Assembly: GCA_016931365.1 (NCBI GenBank) | Contig: JAFGEY010000442.1 | Location: forward strand, 1-16,465 | From: Anaerolineae bacterium | GTDB lineage: Bacteria > Chloroflexota > Anaerolineae > JAFGEY01 | Direction of reading: 5' to 3' | Length of the DNA: 16,465 nt | Shown here: piece by piece, positions 1-7,602 of the stretch | Position numbering within the stretch: position 1 is the stretch's first letter | How the letters are laid out: the number at the start of each line of letters is the position of its first letter | Notes under the pieces: generated by a model | Told to the model about the DNA's origin: nothing | What the model saw: only the letters and a program-made list of their open reading frames with translations | Databases searched by the model: none | Translations under genes and position numbers: made by a program

Positions 1-763
1 ACTGCTCCATATAGTGGCGCGGCGCGTGCCAGCGCGGGCCGATGGCCGAGTTGACCCACATGGCCAGGCGGTCGGCGGTCAGCGGCGCGGGCGCGTCAAA
101 GACCATCTTGACCGTATAGTCGTCGACCTTGACCAGGGTCATCACCGAACCGATGCCGGACTTGGCCTCGTCGGGCGGGGTGGTGCCTTGATCCGGGTTG
201 AGGACCATGTCTTCCCACCAGAACATGATGTCATCGACCGTCCACGGCTCGCCGTCCGACCACTTCATGCCCTTGCGGAAATAAAGGGTCCACTCGGTCG
301 TGTCGGCATTGCTTTCCCACTTTTCGGCCAGCCCGGCTTCGATGCCCAGGCCGTCATCCACCCAGCGGATGATCGAGTTGCCGTACATGCTCTCTTCCTG
401 GCAGCCGGCCAGCCAGCCGTGGAAGGTGCGCTGGGTTCCGCCGTACTTGCCGGGTTTCTGCCAGGCCATCTGGATCACCAGCGGGTTCTGCGGCAGACGC
501 TCGGCCAACGCGGGCAGCTTGCCGTCTTTGACCAGCGCGGCTTGCACCGGCGCTTCCTTGACTTCCACCGGCGTGGGGACAGGGGTTGCCGTGGGTTCGC
601 GGGTGGGGATGGTGGTGTTGGTGGCCTTGGCCTCGGCGGCTGGCGTGTTCGTCGCCGCCACGGCCGCGGTGGGTTCTTCCGTCTTGGTGCACGCCGCAAC
701 GGCGGCGCCGGCTGCCGCAACAGCAGACAGACGCAAGAAATCTCTACGTGATAGTTCGTTCAT
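1..763 (-). CDS. ABC transporter substrate-binding lipoprotein, solute-binding family 5 (partial, N-terminus)
   Basis: The first 254 residues of an extracytoplasmic solute-binding protein; the C-terminal half lies beyond the left edge. The start ATG at 761-763 has a GAGGAGG Shine-Dalgarno about five bases upstream. Residues 5-11 (SRRDFLR) form a twin-arginine motif, followed by an alanine-rich hydrophobic stretch and a lipobox VAAC with Cys25. This indicates Tat export and lipid anchoring on the outer face of the membrane. Residues about 26-70 are a Thr/Pro/Ala-rich linker. The mature part has the signature of SBP family 5 (oligopeptide/dipeptide/oligosaccharide-type): a segment reading LAEKWE, then WTLYFRKGMKWSDGEPWTVDD. 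In this family it delivers ligand to an ABC permease, but the ligand cannot be told from this fragment. No permease is visible. High confidence in family, low in substrate. Confidence 0.9.
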   Translation of the reverse strand, partial: MNELSRRDFLRLSAVAAAGAAVAACTKTEEPTAAVAATNTPAAEAKATNTTIPTREPTATPVPTPVEVKEAPVQAALVKDGKLPALAERLPQNPLVIQMAWQKPGKYGGTQRTFHGWLAGCQEESMYGNSIIRWVDDGLGIEAGLAEKWESNADTTEWTLYFRKGMKWSDGEPWTVDDIMFWWEDMVLNPDQGTTPPDEAKSGIGSVMTLVKVDDYTVKMVFDAPAPLTADRLAMWVNSAIGPRWHAPRHYMEQ

Positions 764-796
764 CGTTCCTCCTCAAAAAATGTGTTGCTCATCTTT

Positions 797-859
797 GACC
801 TGCAACGTGCAGGTCCCAATTGACAAAATAAACCATTTTTGCCCAGACGATTTTCGTCT
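797..859 (-). promoter_or_regulatory. Possible promoter/operator region of the substrate-binding protein, with two palindromes
   Basis: In the 5' leader there is a perfect 8-bp inverted repeat with a 3-base loop at 797-815 (GACCTGCAACGTGCAGGTC) and a second 6-bp one at 845-859 (AGACGATTTTCGTCT). Between them, on the minus strand, lies TATTTT (825-830), a plausible -10 box. No good -35 exists at the right distance; that position falls in the upstream palindrome. The layout would suit an activator at 845-859 and a repressor or leader hairpin at 797-815. This is inference from symmetry and spacing only. Confidence 0.35.
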
Positions 860-893
860 ATCCTGTCCTCCTTTCCTTTTTCGGCATTTGCCT

Positions 894-950
894 TTGTAGG
901 GCGAGTTTCCATACTCGCCAAGATTGGCAGCTATTGAAAGCCGCCCTACG
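894..950. repeat. Hairpin-forming intergenic repeat (REP/MITE-like)
   Basis: Outer inverted repeats GTAGGGCG (896-903) and CGCCCTAC (942-949) bracket an inner perfect 7-bp hairpin, GGCGAGT/ACTCGCC (900-906 and 913-919, loop TTCCAT). The right end overlaps the last codons of the adjacent minus-strand gene and supplies its TAG stop (946-948). Size and symmetry resemble dispersed non-autonomous repeats of bacterial intergenic regions. Only one copy is visible here, so its repeated nature is not shown by this window. Confidence 0.5.
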
Positions 951-1482
951 AAGACTTTGCCAGCGGCATTTTTTCAGGATCGCTGGCAAACCACAGCGCA
1001 TCGGCCAGATCAAAGCTGTTCAGACAATCGTTCAGCATCATCGACCAATGCTGATATGCTTCCGGGCTGTCGCCTTGCGCAGTTAACACAAACAGCCAGC
1101 GGTAGACGTAAATCATCCACACCTGGCGTTTGCGGGTCTGGCTTTGGTCGGTCAGGGTATAGGTGCGTTTGAAGCGGCACAGATTGCCGATCACGTCTTC
1201 GGATTCAAACTCGACGTGCAGATCGTCCAGGCGCGTCAGTCCTTCGTTGACCCCTTCGCGCAACACGTCGAGATCGGCAGCCATAACAGGATAGGGCAGT
1301 TCTGAAGCCCAGACGGCAAACCAGGTATTGGGACTTTCTGATTCGGGGGAATACATTACACCATCCCGATGATCCTCAAGCTCAAACTGGCGCCATTCCT
1401 TAGGATATCGGAACATAAAACGTCCACCTGGATCGCGATAGGTGCGAATTCCAGTGTAGGCGGGACGTTCACCTTGGGTCAT
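946..1482 (-). CDS. Hypothetical protein, PsbP/Mog1/DcrB-like fold
   Basis: A 178-residue protein of unknown function with no signal peptide or membrane segment. The start ATG (1480-1482) is preceded by AGGAGAG at good spacing. Near the N-terminus it reads GRFMFRYPKEW, typical of the opening strand of PsbP/Mog1/DcrB-like (DUF1795-type) domains. These small alpha/beta domains often begin with a pattern of the kind F-x-hydrophobic-x-Y-P-x-x-W. Later segments alternate strands and amphipathic helices, including a strand ending LFVLTAQG and a C-terminal helix around DCLNSFDLAD, as in that fold. It has its own promoter (1566-1594), so it is probably transcribed independently of recJ upstream. The last codons and the stop lie inside the repeat at 894-950. 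The fold assignment is inference from pattern; no function is proposed. Confidence 0.8.
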   Translation of the reverse strand: MTQGERPAYTGIRTYRDPGGRFMFRYPKEWRQFELEDHRDGVMYSPESESPNTWFAVWASELPYPVMAADLDVLREGVNEGLTRLDDLHVEFESEDVIGNLCRFKRTYTLTDQSQTRKRQVWMIYVYRWLFVLTAQGDSPEAYQHWSMMLNDCLNSFDLADALWFASDPEKMPLAKSS

Positions 1483-1565
1483 GCTCTCTCCTTTGAGAAT
1501 GATGCTGTTTTGTGCGTGGTGCGTGTACTGAAAAACCAGAGTTGTGCATAGTTGAAAGTAACTAG

Positions 1566-1594
1566 ATTATAACACGCTTTAGTGCAACAGTCAA
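1566..1594 (-). promoter_or_regulatory. Sigma-70-type promoter of the PsbP-like gene
   Basis: On the minus strand a -35 TTGACT (1589-1594) and a perfect -10 TATAAT (1566-1571) are separated by exactly 17 bases. Transcription would start near 1559 and give a leader of about 75 bases before the ATG at 1482. Confidence 0.75.
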
Positions 1595-1608
1595 AACGCA
1601 ACGCTCGG

Positions 1609-1633
1609 TTTATAAGTGCAGTAAACTTATAAA
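1609..1633. promoter_or_regulatory. AT-rich 9-bp inverted repeat between recJ and the downstream promoter
   Basis: TTTATAAGT (1609-1617) and ACTTATAAA (1625-1633) are perfect inverted repeats with a 7-base loop. The element lies 10 bases beyond the recJ stop and 15 bases upstream of the -35 box at 1589-1594. No T-run follows on the minus strand, so it is a poor intrinsic terminator. Its position suits a regulator binding site just upstream of the promoter. Which role applies cannot be decided from sequence. Confidence 0.4.
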
Positions 1634-1643
1634 GTGGATTCTA

Positions 1644-3977
1644 TCACGAACAGATTGCCTTGTCAAATGGAATAGCTCGTGTGAAATGCCGCCGGTAGGC
1701 TGCTGCTTCCTGCAAATGTGCGTTTAGTTGGCTTGGGATGGCCTCCAATGGCTGAACTGATGAACCAGGCCCTTTGTCCAGCCAGATGTCATCGCCGATC
1801 TGGCGTGTGATGTGAATCTGGCCTTTGCCGGCCATCCAGGCCAATCCCAAACGCACGGCTTGCTCGGTCTGTGCGGTCGACGCGGCGAGCGCTACAAGCG
1901 ATGCTCTGCCATCATACACCTGCAACGCGTGTTTGACCAGCCCGGCCAGGCGCGCCAGAAAAGCATGCGGTGTGTCCAGTCCGGGATCGATGCACAATAA
2001 TACGATCCGGGTTGGAGTCGCTGCTTTGAGTGCTTGCTGAAATACGTCAGGCGAGGGGGGGGTGGTCCAAATGACGAGTGTCGGGCATGGTTCCAGCTCG
2101 GCGCGGCTGCGCGGGTTTGTGCCGGAGGGCAGCTCATCCGGCAGGATGCCTTCGGCCCAGGTTTGCACTGGTTTGCCCTCGTCGATCAATGAACGCAGTA
2201 TTACAGTGTTTTCTGTATTCTGACGATAATCTAAAATTTCGATCTTGGGCGCTATGCTGGGCGGCGCTGTAGGGGGGGCGACAGTGCGCGCGTCGACCCA
2301 GGTCAACTGTACGCTTTCCTGCCCGCGAAACGTGTTGATGCCCAGGTGCAGCGCCAGATCAAAGCGCCCTTCTGGCAAAGGCAGACTGGCACTCTGCCAC
2401 CAAAAGACCTGCTCTTCGCGCCCTGTGTGGTCGCGCACGCGCAGCCGGCGGTGCTCTTGAGTGCGGCCAATGGTCGATGCGTTAGCGAGCTCGAGGTTGG
2501 GCAAGGCAAAGGTGGGCTGCTCGTTGCCGGGGCCAAAGGGCGCCAGTTGATTGATCGCCTTGACCAGATCGAGCGAAATCTGTGGGAGGTCCAGGTAAGC
2601 GTCGATGCGGATCTGCTTTTCCGCCGCTTCGACGCCGGCTCGGGTCAGCGTGCGCCACAAGGCGCGTCGAAACTCGGGGATGCGTTCGCTGGACAGGGAA
2701 ACGCCGGCCGCCATCGGATGTCCGCCGCAACGATAGAGCATCTCTTTGTTGGCGGCGATCGCGGCATGGATGTCGATCCCTTCAATCGAACGCGCCGATC
2801 CACGGGCGATTTCTTCATCGGGTGCGCTAAAGACGATCGCCGGGCGGTTAAAGCGCTCGGCCAGCCGTCCGGCGACGATACCAACGATGCCCGGCTCCCA
2901 ATTGGGGCCGGCGACGACAATGGCCGGGCCGTCGAGCAGGCTGCGGTCGCGCTCCAGCAGCGTCAGGACGGCCTCGGTTGTCTCTTGCACCAGAAATTTG
3001 CGCTGCGCGTTGAGCGCTTCGAGCGCCGTGGCGAGGGTGCGCGCGCGGGTGAGGTCGTCGGTGGTCAGCAACTCGACGCCGGAGGTCGCATCCAGATCCT
3101 TGCCGACGCGGCTGAGTGCGTTGAGCCGCGGGGCCAGCGTAAAACCAATGTCCTCTTCGTTGACCAGGGTCGGGTTGACGTTGGCCAGGGCCATCATCGT
3201 TTTGAGGCCCAGTCGCCCGGCGCGGCGCAGCACGTCCAGGCCGCGCTGGAGCAGATAGCGCGCTTCTGGGGTCAGCGTGGCCACATCGGCGACGATGCCC
3301 AGCGCGACCAGATCGAGCAGGTGTTCGGTGGGACGCCCCGCACGCGCATAGAGACCGCTCATCACCTGGTAAGCTACACCGACACCGGGCAGCTCGTACA
3401 GCGGATGATCGGCGGACAGGCGTTTGGGGTTGACCAGAGCCAGCGCGTCAGGCCACGTGTCCGGCAGATCGTGGTGATCGGTGACGATCACATCCAGATT
3501 GTGCGCCACGGCCAGATCGATCGCCTTGTGCGCATCTACACCAGTGTCGGCGGTCACGATGAGTTCAACACCGTCATCGATTAGTCGCTGCACGCCGACC
3601 GGGTGTACGCCGTGCGATTCGCGCCGCGAGGGAATGTGATAAACCAGGTCGGCGCCCAGCGCGCGCAGTGCCTGCACGTACAATGCTGTGGCCGTCTGGC
3701 CGTCTACATCGAAATCACCCCAGATGGCGATTTTGTGGCCCTCTCTCAAAGCCATATCGAGCCTTTGCACGGCGAGCATCAGGTCGGGCAGTTCATCAGG
3801 CGGTGTGGGGATGTACAATGTTGGATCGAGAAAGGCTCGCGCGTCGTCGACCTGGACAAGGCCTCGCCGGGCCAGCAATTCGGCCAGCAGCGGGCCAAAG
3901 GGCATTTCATTTGCGCCAAACAGACCTTGCAGCGCAGCAGGAATGTGTACGGGTTGGGGTTCGATCCAGCGGGTCAT
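1644..3977 (-). CDS. recJ: Single-stranded-DNA-specific exonuclease RecJ
   Basis: RecJ is a metal-dependent 5'-to-3' exonuclease on single-stranded DNA, acting in recombination, mismatch and base-excision repair in the cytoplasm. The 777-residue product shows DHH-family motifs in order: DFDVDG at 88-93, TADTGVDA at 143-149, DHH at 167-169, LPGVGVAYQ near 196-204, IVADVATL from 228, and the DHHA1 signature GGHPMAAG at 418-425. An OB-fold-like region with LAPFGPGNEQPTF follows at about 450-565. The last 200 residues form an extension absent from the roughly 570-residue proteobacterial enzymes but comparable in size to the C-terminal domain of the roughly 780-residue Firmicutes RecJ. The start ATG overlaps the stop of the glycosyltransferase upstream (ATGA), so translation is probably coupled. 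The gene ends with tandem stops TGA TAG. Confidence 0.95.
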   Translation of the reverse strand: MTRWIEPQPVHIPAALQGLFGANEMPFGPLLAELLARRGLVQVDDARAFLDPTLYIPTPPDELPDLMLAVQRLDMALREGHKIAIWGDFDVDGQTATALYVQALRALGADLVYHIPSRRESHGVHPVGVQRLIDDGVELIVTADTGVDAHKAIDLAVAHNLDVIVTDHHDLPDTWPDALALVNPKRLSADHPLYELPGVGVAYQVMSGLYARAGRPTEHLLDLVALGIVADVATLTPEARYLLQRGLDVLRRAGRLGLKTMMALANVNPTLVNEEDIGFTLAPRLNALSRVGKDLDATSGVELLTTDDLTRARTLATALEALNAQRKFLVQETTEAVLTLLERDRSLLDGPAIVVAGPNWEPGIVGIVAGRLAERFNRPAIVFSAPDEEIARGSARSIEGIDIHAAIAANKEMLYRCGGHPMAAGVSLSSERIPEFRRALWRTLTRAGVEAAEKQIRIDAYLDLPQISLDLVKAINQLAPFGPGNEQPTFALPNLELANASTIGRTQEHRRLRVRDHTGREEQVFWWQSASLPLPEGRFDLALHLGINTFRGQESVQLTWVDARTVAPPTAPPSIAPKIEILDYRQNTENTVILRSLIDEGKPVQTWAEGILPDELPSGTNPRSRAELEPCPTLVIWTTPPSPDVFQQALKAATPTRIVLLCIDPGLDTPHAFLARLAGLVKHALQVYDGRASLVALAASTAQTEQAVRLGLAWMAGKGQIHITRQIGDDIWLDKGPGSSVQPLEAIPSQLNAHLQEAAAYRRHFTRAIPFDKAICS

Positions 3978-5107
3978 CGCAGGTGTTGCCCTTGTAGGGT
4001 CTGGTAAAGTTGCCAGGTTTCGCTGGCGGCTTTGGCCCAGGAAAATTGTTCGGCCTGTTCTAAACCGTGGCCGGACATCGACTGCCGCAACGAAGGGTCG
4101 GCCAGTACGCGCCGAACTGCCGCCGCCATCGAATCGGTGTTGCGCGGATCGAAATAGACCGCCGCATCGCCGCAGACTTCGGGCAGGCTGGAGCGGTCGC
4201 TGCTCAAAACCGGCGTGCCACAGGCCATCGCCTCCAGTGGTGGAAGGCCGAATCCTTCGTGTAGCGAAGGAAAGACAAAAGCCTGCGCGCCCGCATAGAC
4301 GGCAGGCAAATCGGCATCAGCAATGTAGCCGGGCAGAATGACGCGCGTGCGAGCGGGCGAGTTTTCCAACGCGCCAAAAAAGCTTTCGTACAGCCAGCCC
4401 TTGCTGCCGACAATTGCCCAATACAGATCGGGCATCGCGCGGCTGAACTGTTCAAAGGCGTGCAAAAAGCCGGTGTGGTTCTTTTTCGGCTCGATCACGC
4501 AGACGGTGAGCAGGTAGTATTCGGGCAGGCCGTAGCGTTGCCGAACCTGTTCGATCTTGTCTGGGGGCTGGGGTACGAACTTGGGCGCGGCGGCCTCGTA
4601 AATCACGGTGATTTTTTCCGGTGGGAGGCGGTAAAAGCGAACCAGGTCAGTTTTGGTGTGCTCGGAAACGGCAACAATCGCGTCGGCGCGACGGCAAAAG
4701 AGGGGCACGGTCAGGTTGAGAAAAGCCCAGTTGAGTAGTTTGTGGCCTCGCCTAAAGTGTCGAAAGATCAGGTCGTGGATGGTGAGTAGGGTGGGAATGC
4801 CGGACAAAGGCATCAACAGGTGCTCGGTGGCGTGGTACAGCGTCGCGCCTGGCAGGAGGCGGCCAAAGTTTTGGCGCAGCAGTTGTCCGATCCAGACCTG
4901 CGTCCGCCAGCGCTTGTATCCCGCTCGGATCGTGCGTCGGGGTACGTGGTCTAGCCCGGCCAACGGCTGGATTGTGGCATCCTGGTTGAAAAACAGGGTC
5001 AGTTGTTCGGGATATTGAGCCAGCAGCGCGCGGGCCAGGCTTTCGGCATAGCGTCCCAGGCCAGAGCGTGCGTGTACGGCTGCGGACACATCCAGGTAAA
5101 CTGTCAT
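3974..5107 (-). CDS. Glycosyltransferase family 4 (GT-B fold) protein
   Basis: A 377-residue retaining GT-B glycosyltransferase, probably moving a sugar from a nucleotide sugar to a glycan or lipid acceptor at the cytoplasmic membrane face. The N-terminal acceptor domain starts MTVYLDVSAAVHARSGLGRY, with the glycine-rich GLGRY loop of family 4, and has HDL at 111-113. The C-terminal donor domain carries VSEHTKTDL (147-155), IEPKKN (205-210), and the E-x7-E motif EGFGLPPLE at 284-292 followed by AMACGTPVL. I chose ATG 5107 because the family pattern begins there and GGAAAG lies just upstream; in-frame ATGs at 5164 and 5119 would add a non-conserved leader. It lies head of recJ with a 4-base stop/start overlap and has a promoter at 5143-5171. 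Acceptor and donor sugars are unknown. Confidence 0.88.
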   Translation of the reverse strand: MTVYLDVSAAVHARSGLGRYAESLARALLAQYPEQLTLFFNQDATIQPLAGLDHVPRRTIRAGYKRWRTQVWIGQLLRQNFGRLLPGATLYHATEHLLMPLSGIPTLLTIHDLIFRHFRRGHKLLNWAFLNLTVPLFCRRADAIVAVSEHTKTDLVRFYRLPPEKITVIYEAAAPKFVPQPPDKIEQVRQRYGLPEYYLLTVCVIEPKKNHTGFLHAFEQFSRAMPDLYWAIVGSKGWLYESFFGALENSPARTRVILPGYIADADLPAVYAGAQAFVFPSLHEGFGLPPLEAMACGTPVLSSDRSSLPEVCGDAAVYFDPRNTDSMAAAVRRVLADPSLRQSMSGHGLEQAEQFSWAKAASETWQLYQTLQGQHLR

Positions 5108-5142
5108 TGTTCTTTCCATTGTCCGTTGTGTGGTGTGGGCAA

Positions 5143-5171
5143 ACGATAACATGGAGTGCGGCAAATGTCAA
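5143..5171 (-). promoter_or_regulatory. Sigma-70-type promoter of the glycosyltransferase-recJ operon
   Basis: On the minus strand a perfect -35 TTGACA (5166-5171) and a -10 TATCGT (5143-5148, four of six consensus) have a 17-base spacer. The start would fall near 5136, giving a leader of about 30 bases to ATG 5107. This placement also favours 5107 over the ATG at 5164, which lies inside the promoter. Confidence 0.6.
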
Positions 5172-5277
5172 ATGACAAACTGGAACAATTTTTAATTTTT
5201 TTATTCGTAGATATGTGTATATTGCATAGCAATACTGTTTTCAGGCGTGGATTGGGCTGGTGCTGTTCGGGCTTTTC

Positions 5278-5306
5278 TTGTCGCGGCACATGGAATGTGA
5301 TATAAT
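5278..5306 (+). promoter_or_regulatory. Sigma-70-type promoter of the bifunctional-nuclease gene
   Basis: A -35 TTGTCG (5278-5283) and a perfect -10 TATAAT (5301-5306) are 17 bases apart. Transcription would begin near 5313, about 42 bases before the chosen start codon. It is divergent from the promoter at 5143-5171; the AT-rich stretch between them (about 5185-5240) shows no gene. Confidence 0.7.
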
Positions 5307-5342
5307 CATATCGGGTGGGGCAGAGAGCCGGTTGCCCGGACC

Positions 5343-5348
5343 AGGAGG
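5343..5348 (+). promoter_or_regulatory. Ribosome binding site that fixes the bifunctional-nuclease start
   Basis: A perfect AGGAGG sits at 5343-5348. An ATG follows immediately at 5349 with no spacing. The next ATG, in frame at 5355, is six bases away, the right distance, so 5355 is the likely start. Confidence 0.7.
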
Positions 5349-5354
5349 ATGAGC

Positions 5355-5843
5355 ATGATCGAAGTGACCATTGAAAGCATTCGAATCAGCTTAATGAGCC
5401 CCGAGCGCGCAGTTTTGCTCAAAGAGGTCGGCGACGAGCGCCAGTTGCCCATCTTTATCCATTCTACCGAGGCTGACGCGATCCTGCTTGAACTTCAAGG
5501 ATACCCTCAACACCCACGTCCGTTGACCCATGATTTGCTCAAAAATGTCATCGAAGACCTGGGGGGCGTGCTGCAATACGTGGAGGTCAACGATCTGAAG
5601 GATGATATTTTTTACGCTTTGTTGCATGTTGCGCAGGATGGCCGCGAGGTCGACATCGATGCCCGGCCCAGCGACAGCATTGCGCTGGCAGTGCGTGCCA
5701 AAGTGCCTATATACGTCGCCGAGTCGGTGATGGAGCGGGCAGGGATTTATCCGGCTGAAGACATGCCGCTTGATGAAGAGGCGTTGTCCGAGTTTCGCGA
5801 TTTTGTAGACACTCTTGATATGGATGGGTTGACCGATGAATAG
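5355..5843 (+). CDS. Bifunctional nuclease family protein (BFN / DUF151)
   Basis: A 162-residue protein of the BFN domain family, described as bifunctional DNase/RNase proteins; the exact cellular role in bacteria is poorly defined. The whole family pattern is visible: MIEVTIESIRISL at the start, LPIFIHSTEADAILLELQG at 31-49, RPLTHDLLKNVIEDLGG at 55-71, then DARPSDSIALAVRAKVPIYV at 102-121. The tail (about 134-162) is strongly acidic. The UVR-like C-terminal segment of some relatives is absent. The gene has its own promoter and ends before an intrinsic terminator, so it is probably monocistronic although it lies directly upstream of dnaB. The start follows from the AGGAGG spacing; starting at 5349 would add two residues. 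Confidence 0.92.
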   Translation: MIEVTIESIRISLMSPERAVLLKEVGDERQLPIFIHSTEADAILLELQGYPQHPRPLTHDLLKNVIEDLGGVLQYVEVNDLKDDIFYALLHVAQDGREVDIDARPSDSIALAVRAKVPIYVAESVMERAGIYPAEDMPLDEEALSEFRDFVDTLDMDGLTDE

Positions 5844-5944
5844 CGCCTGACCAGTCAGATTCTTGTTTTTTGGGCAGGAATTCGGTCATGGCAGGCTCTT
5901 GTCGGGCTTGGGCTCCGTCCGGGGCAGGCCGGGCAAGTTCTTTC

Positions 5945-5971
5945 AAAGCCGCATTTTGGATGCGGCTTTTT
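5945..5971 (+). terminator. Rho-independent terminator after the bifunctional-nuclease gene
   Basis: A perfect 10-bp stem, AAAGCCGCAT (5945-5954) with ATGCGGCTTT (5960-5969), closes a 5-base loop (TTTGG). The T-run extends to five at 5967-5971. The A-run on the 5' side means it could also act weakly on the other strand, but no gene converges here. It separates the bifunctional nuclease from dnaB. Confidence 0.85.
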
Positions 5972-6013
5972 ATGCTCTAGTCTGGACGTGTTGTTGGTGA
6001 GGCTGTGACAGGT

Positions 6014-7585
6014 ATGAGCGATCCGCTTGCGCCGCACGAAGACGGATATAATTTTTGGGAACAAGAGGAACCGCCCGCGTCTGCTGATGAAGCGGTCGTA
6101 TCCGATCAAGCTACTGGAGAAAGCGCAGAGTTTTGGTCTGGTCAGACGGCGGCGCGCGCGCAAGCCGAGGGCGTAAAATCGCCTGTGGCTCGACGCGCCC
6201 AAGATCGGCGTGCCGAGAACCGGCGACAGACACAATCCGAGGGGGCTGTCCCCGACAAAATGATCCCGCACAACGTCGAGGCCGAGCGCGCGGTGTTGGG
6301 TGCGCTGCTGATCGACCCGGACGCATATTACAGGGTCAGCACCTTTCTCCGCCCAGACGATTTTTACGTCGCCAAACATGCCTGGATGTATGACTCGATG
6401 CTGGCTTTGCGCGAACGCGGCGAAGCGGTCGATTATGTGACCTTGTGCGATGAGCTTGAGCGGCGCGAGCAGTTGGCCGAAATAGGCGGAGCGGCGTATA
6501 TCACCGGATTGATCAATGCCACGCCGACGGCGCTGAACGTCGAGTATTACGGGCATATCGTCGAGCGCACGAGCACGCTGCGACAACTCATCGGCGCGGC
6601 GGGTGAGATCGCGGCACTGGCTTACGAGGACACCGACGATGCTACTGCCGTGGTCGATCACGCGGAACAGATTTTGTTTGGCGTCTCGCAGCGTCATACC
6701 TCGCGCGATCTGTTGCCCATCCGCGACGTGGTTGACGAATATTACGACCGTGTAAGCTATTTATACGAGCACAAGGGAGAGACGATCGGCGTGCCGACCG
6801 GGTTCCGCCAGCTCGACAAGTTACTGGGCGGTTTTCAAAAGTCGGACCTGATCATCATCGCCGCGCGCCCCAGTATGGGCAAAACCTCGCTGATGCTCTC
6901 CATGGCTCAAAACGCCGCGCGCAAGTACGATCAGCGGGTAGCCATTTTCAGCCTCGAAATGTCATCCGAGCAGTTGGTGCAACGCTTGATCGCGTCCGAG
7001 ACGGGCATCGACTCACAACGGCTGCGCCTGGGCCATCTGCGCGACGACGAATGGCCGTTGCTCATCCAAGCCACGGGCGTGCTGTCGGAAACGATGATCT
7101 TTATCGATGACACGCCGTCGATCTCGGATATGCAACTGCGCACCAAGGCCCGTCGGTTGTATGCCGAGCACGGCCTGGATATGATCGTGATCGATTATTT
7201 GCAGTTGATGCAGACCGACCGCCGCATCGACAACCGGGTGCAGGAAATCTCGCAGCTTTCGCGCTCGCTCAAAGGGCTGGCCCGCGAGTTGAACGTGCCG
7301 GTGGTGGTCGGATCGCAGCTCTCCCGCGCCGTCGAGCAGCGCAACGACAAACGACCGATGCTGTCGGACTTGCGCGAATCCGGCTCGATTGAACAGGACG
7401 CCGATATTGTTGCATTTATCTATCGTGACGAATATTATGCCCCGGAAACTGAACAGCCCAATATCGCCGAGATTCTGATCTCCAAACACCGCAATGGGCC
7501 CACCGGCATGGTGCCATTGTACTTTCAAAAGGAACTGGCCAAATTTCGCGACGTCGAAATCTTTCACCAGGAACTGGAATATTGA
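6014..7585 (+). CDS. dnaB: Replicative DNA helicase DnaB
   Basis: The hexameric, ATP-driven helicase that unwinds the replication fork in the 5'-to-3' direction. Numbering here is from ATG 6014 (523 residues). The first 80 or so residues are a poorly conserved acidic then Arg/Gln-rich leader, unusual because DnaB normally starts near [15 protein letters not shown] (85-99). The N-terminal primase-interacting domain follows to about 200. The RecA-like domain has Walker [11 protein letters not shown] (284-293), SLEMS (313-317), Walker [11 protein letters not shown] (390-399), [23 protein letters not shown] and the C-terminal [10 protein letters not shown] motif. A GTG at 6005 would add three residues, but the GAGG at 5999-6002 is only two bases from it; the ATG spacing is 11, so the start is not certain. 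A dnaD-type gene follows after 17 bases, and the pair is probably cotranscribed. Confidence 0.95.
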   Translation: MSDPLAPHEDGYNFWEQEEPPASADEAVVSDQATGESAEFWSGQTAARAQAEGVKSPVARRAQDRRAENRRQTQSEGAVPDKMIPHNVEAERAVLGALLIDPDAYYRVSTFLRPDDFYVAKHAWMYDSMLALRERGEAVDYVTLCDELERREQLAEIGGAAYITGLINATPTALNVEYYGHIVERTSTLRQLIGAAGEIAALAYEDTDDATAVVDHAEQILFGVSQRHTSRDLLPIRDVVDEYYDRVSYLYEHKGETIGVPTGFRQLDKLLGGFQKSDLIIIAARPSMGKTSLMLSMAQNAARKYDQRVAIFSLEMSSEQLVQRLIASETGIDSQRLRLGHLRDDEWPLLIQATGVLSETMIFIDDTPSISDMQLRTKARRLYAEHGLDMIVIDYLQLMQTDRRIDNRVQEISQLSRSLKGLARELNVPVVVGSQLSRAVEQRNDKRPMLSDLRESGSIEQDADIVAFIYRDEYYAPETEQPNIAEILISKHRNGPTGMVPLYFQKELAKFRDVEIFHQELEY

Positions 7586-7602
7586 CAGAAAGTGGCTGAC
7601 TG

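Noticed and set aside
300..899. Plus-strand open frame opposite the binding protein
   Set aside because: The minus strand encodes a clear Tat lipoprotein with a good ribosome site. The plus frame is a shadow caused by high GC.
2346..3584. Long plus-strand open frame of 412 codons opposite recJ
   Set aside because: It is the complement of the recJ coding region. Its translation is low in recognisable motifs, and RecJ motifs on the other strand are unambiguous.
5897..5940. GC-rich stretch with CTTG/CAAG ends as a terminator
   Set aside because: Pairing breaks after about six pairs, while the perfect 10-bp hairpin with a T-run just after it explains termination.
5855..6697. Minus-strand open frame across the dnaB start and the upstream terminator
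   Set aside because: It runs through an intrinsic terminator and antisense to dnaB, with no family pattern or ribosome site that I could see.
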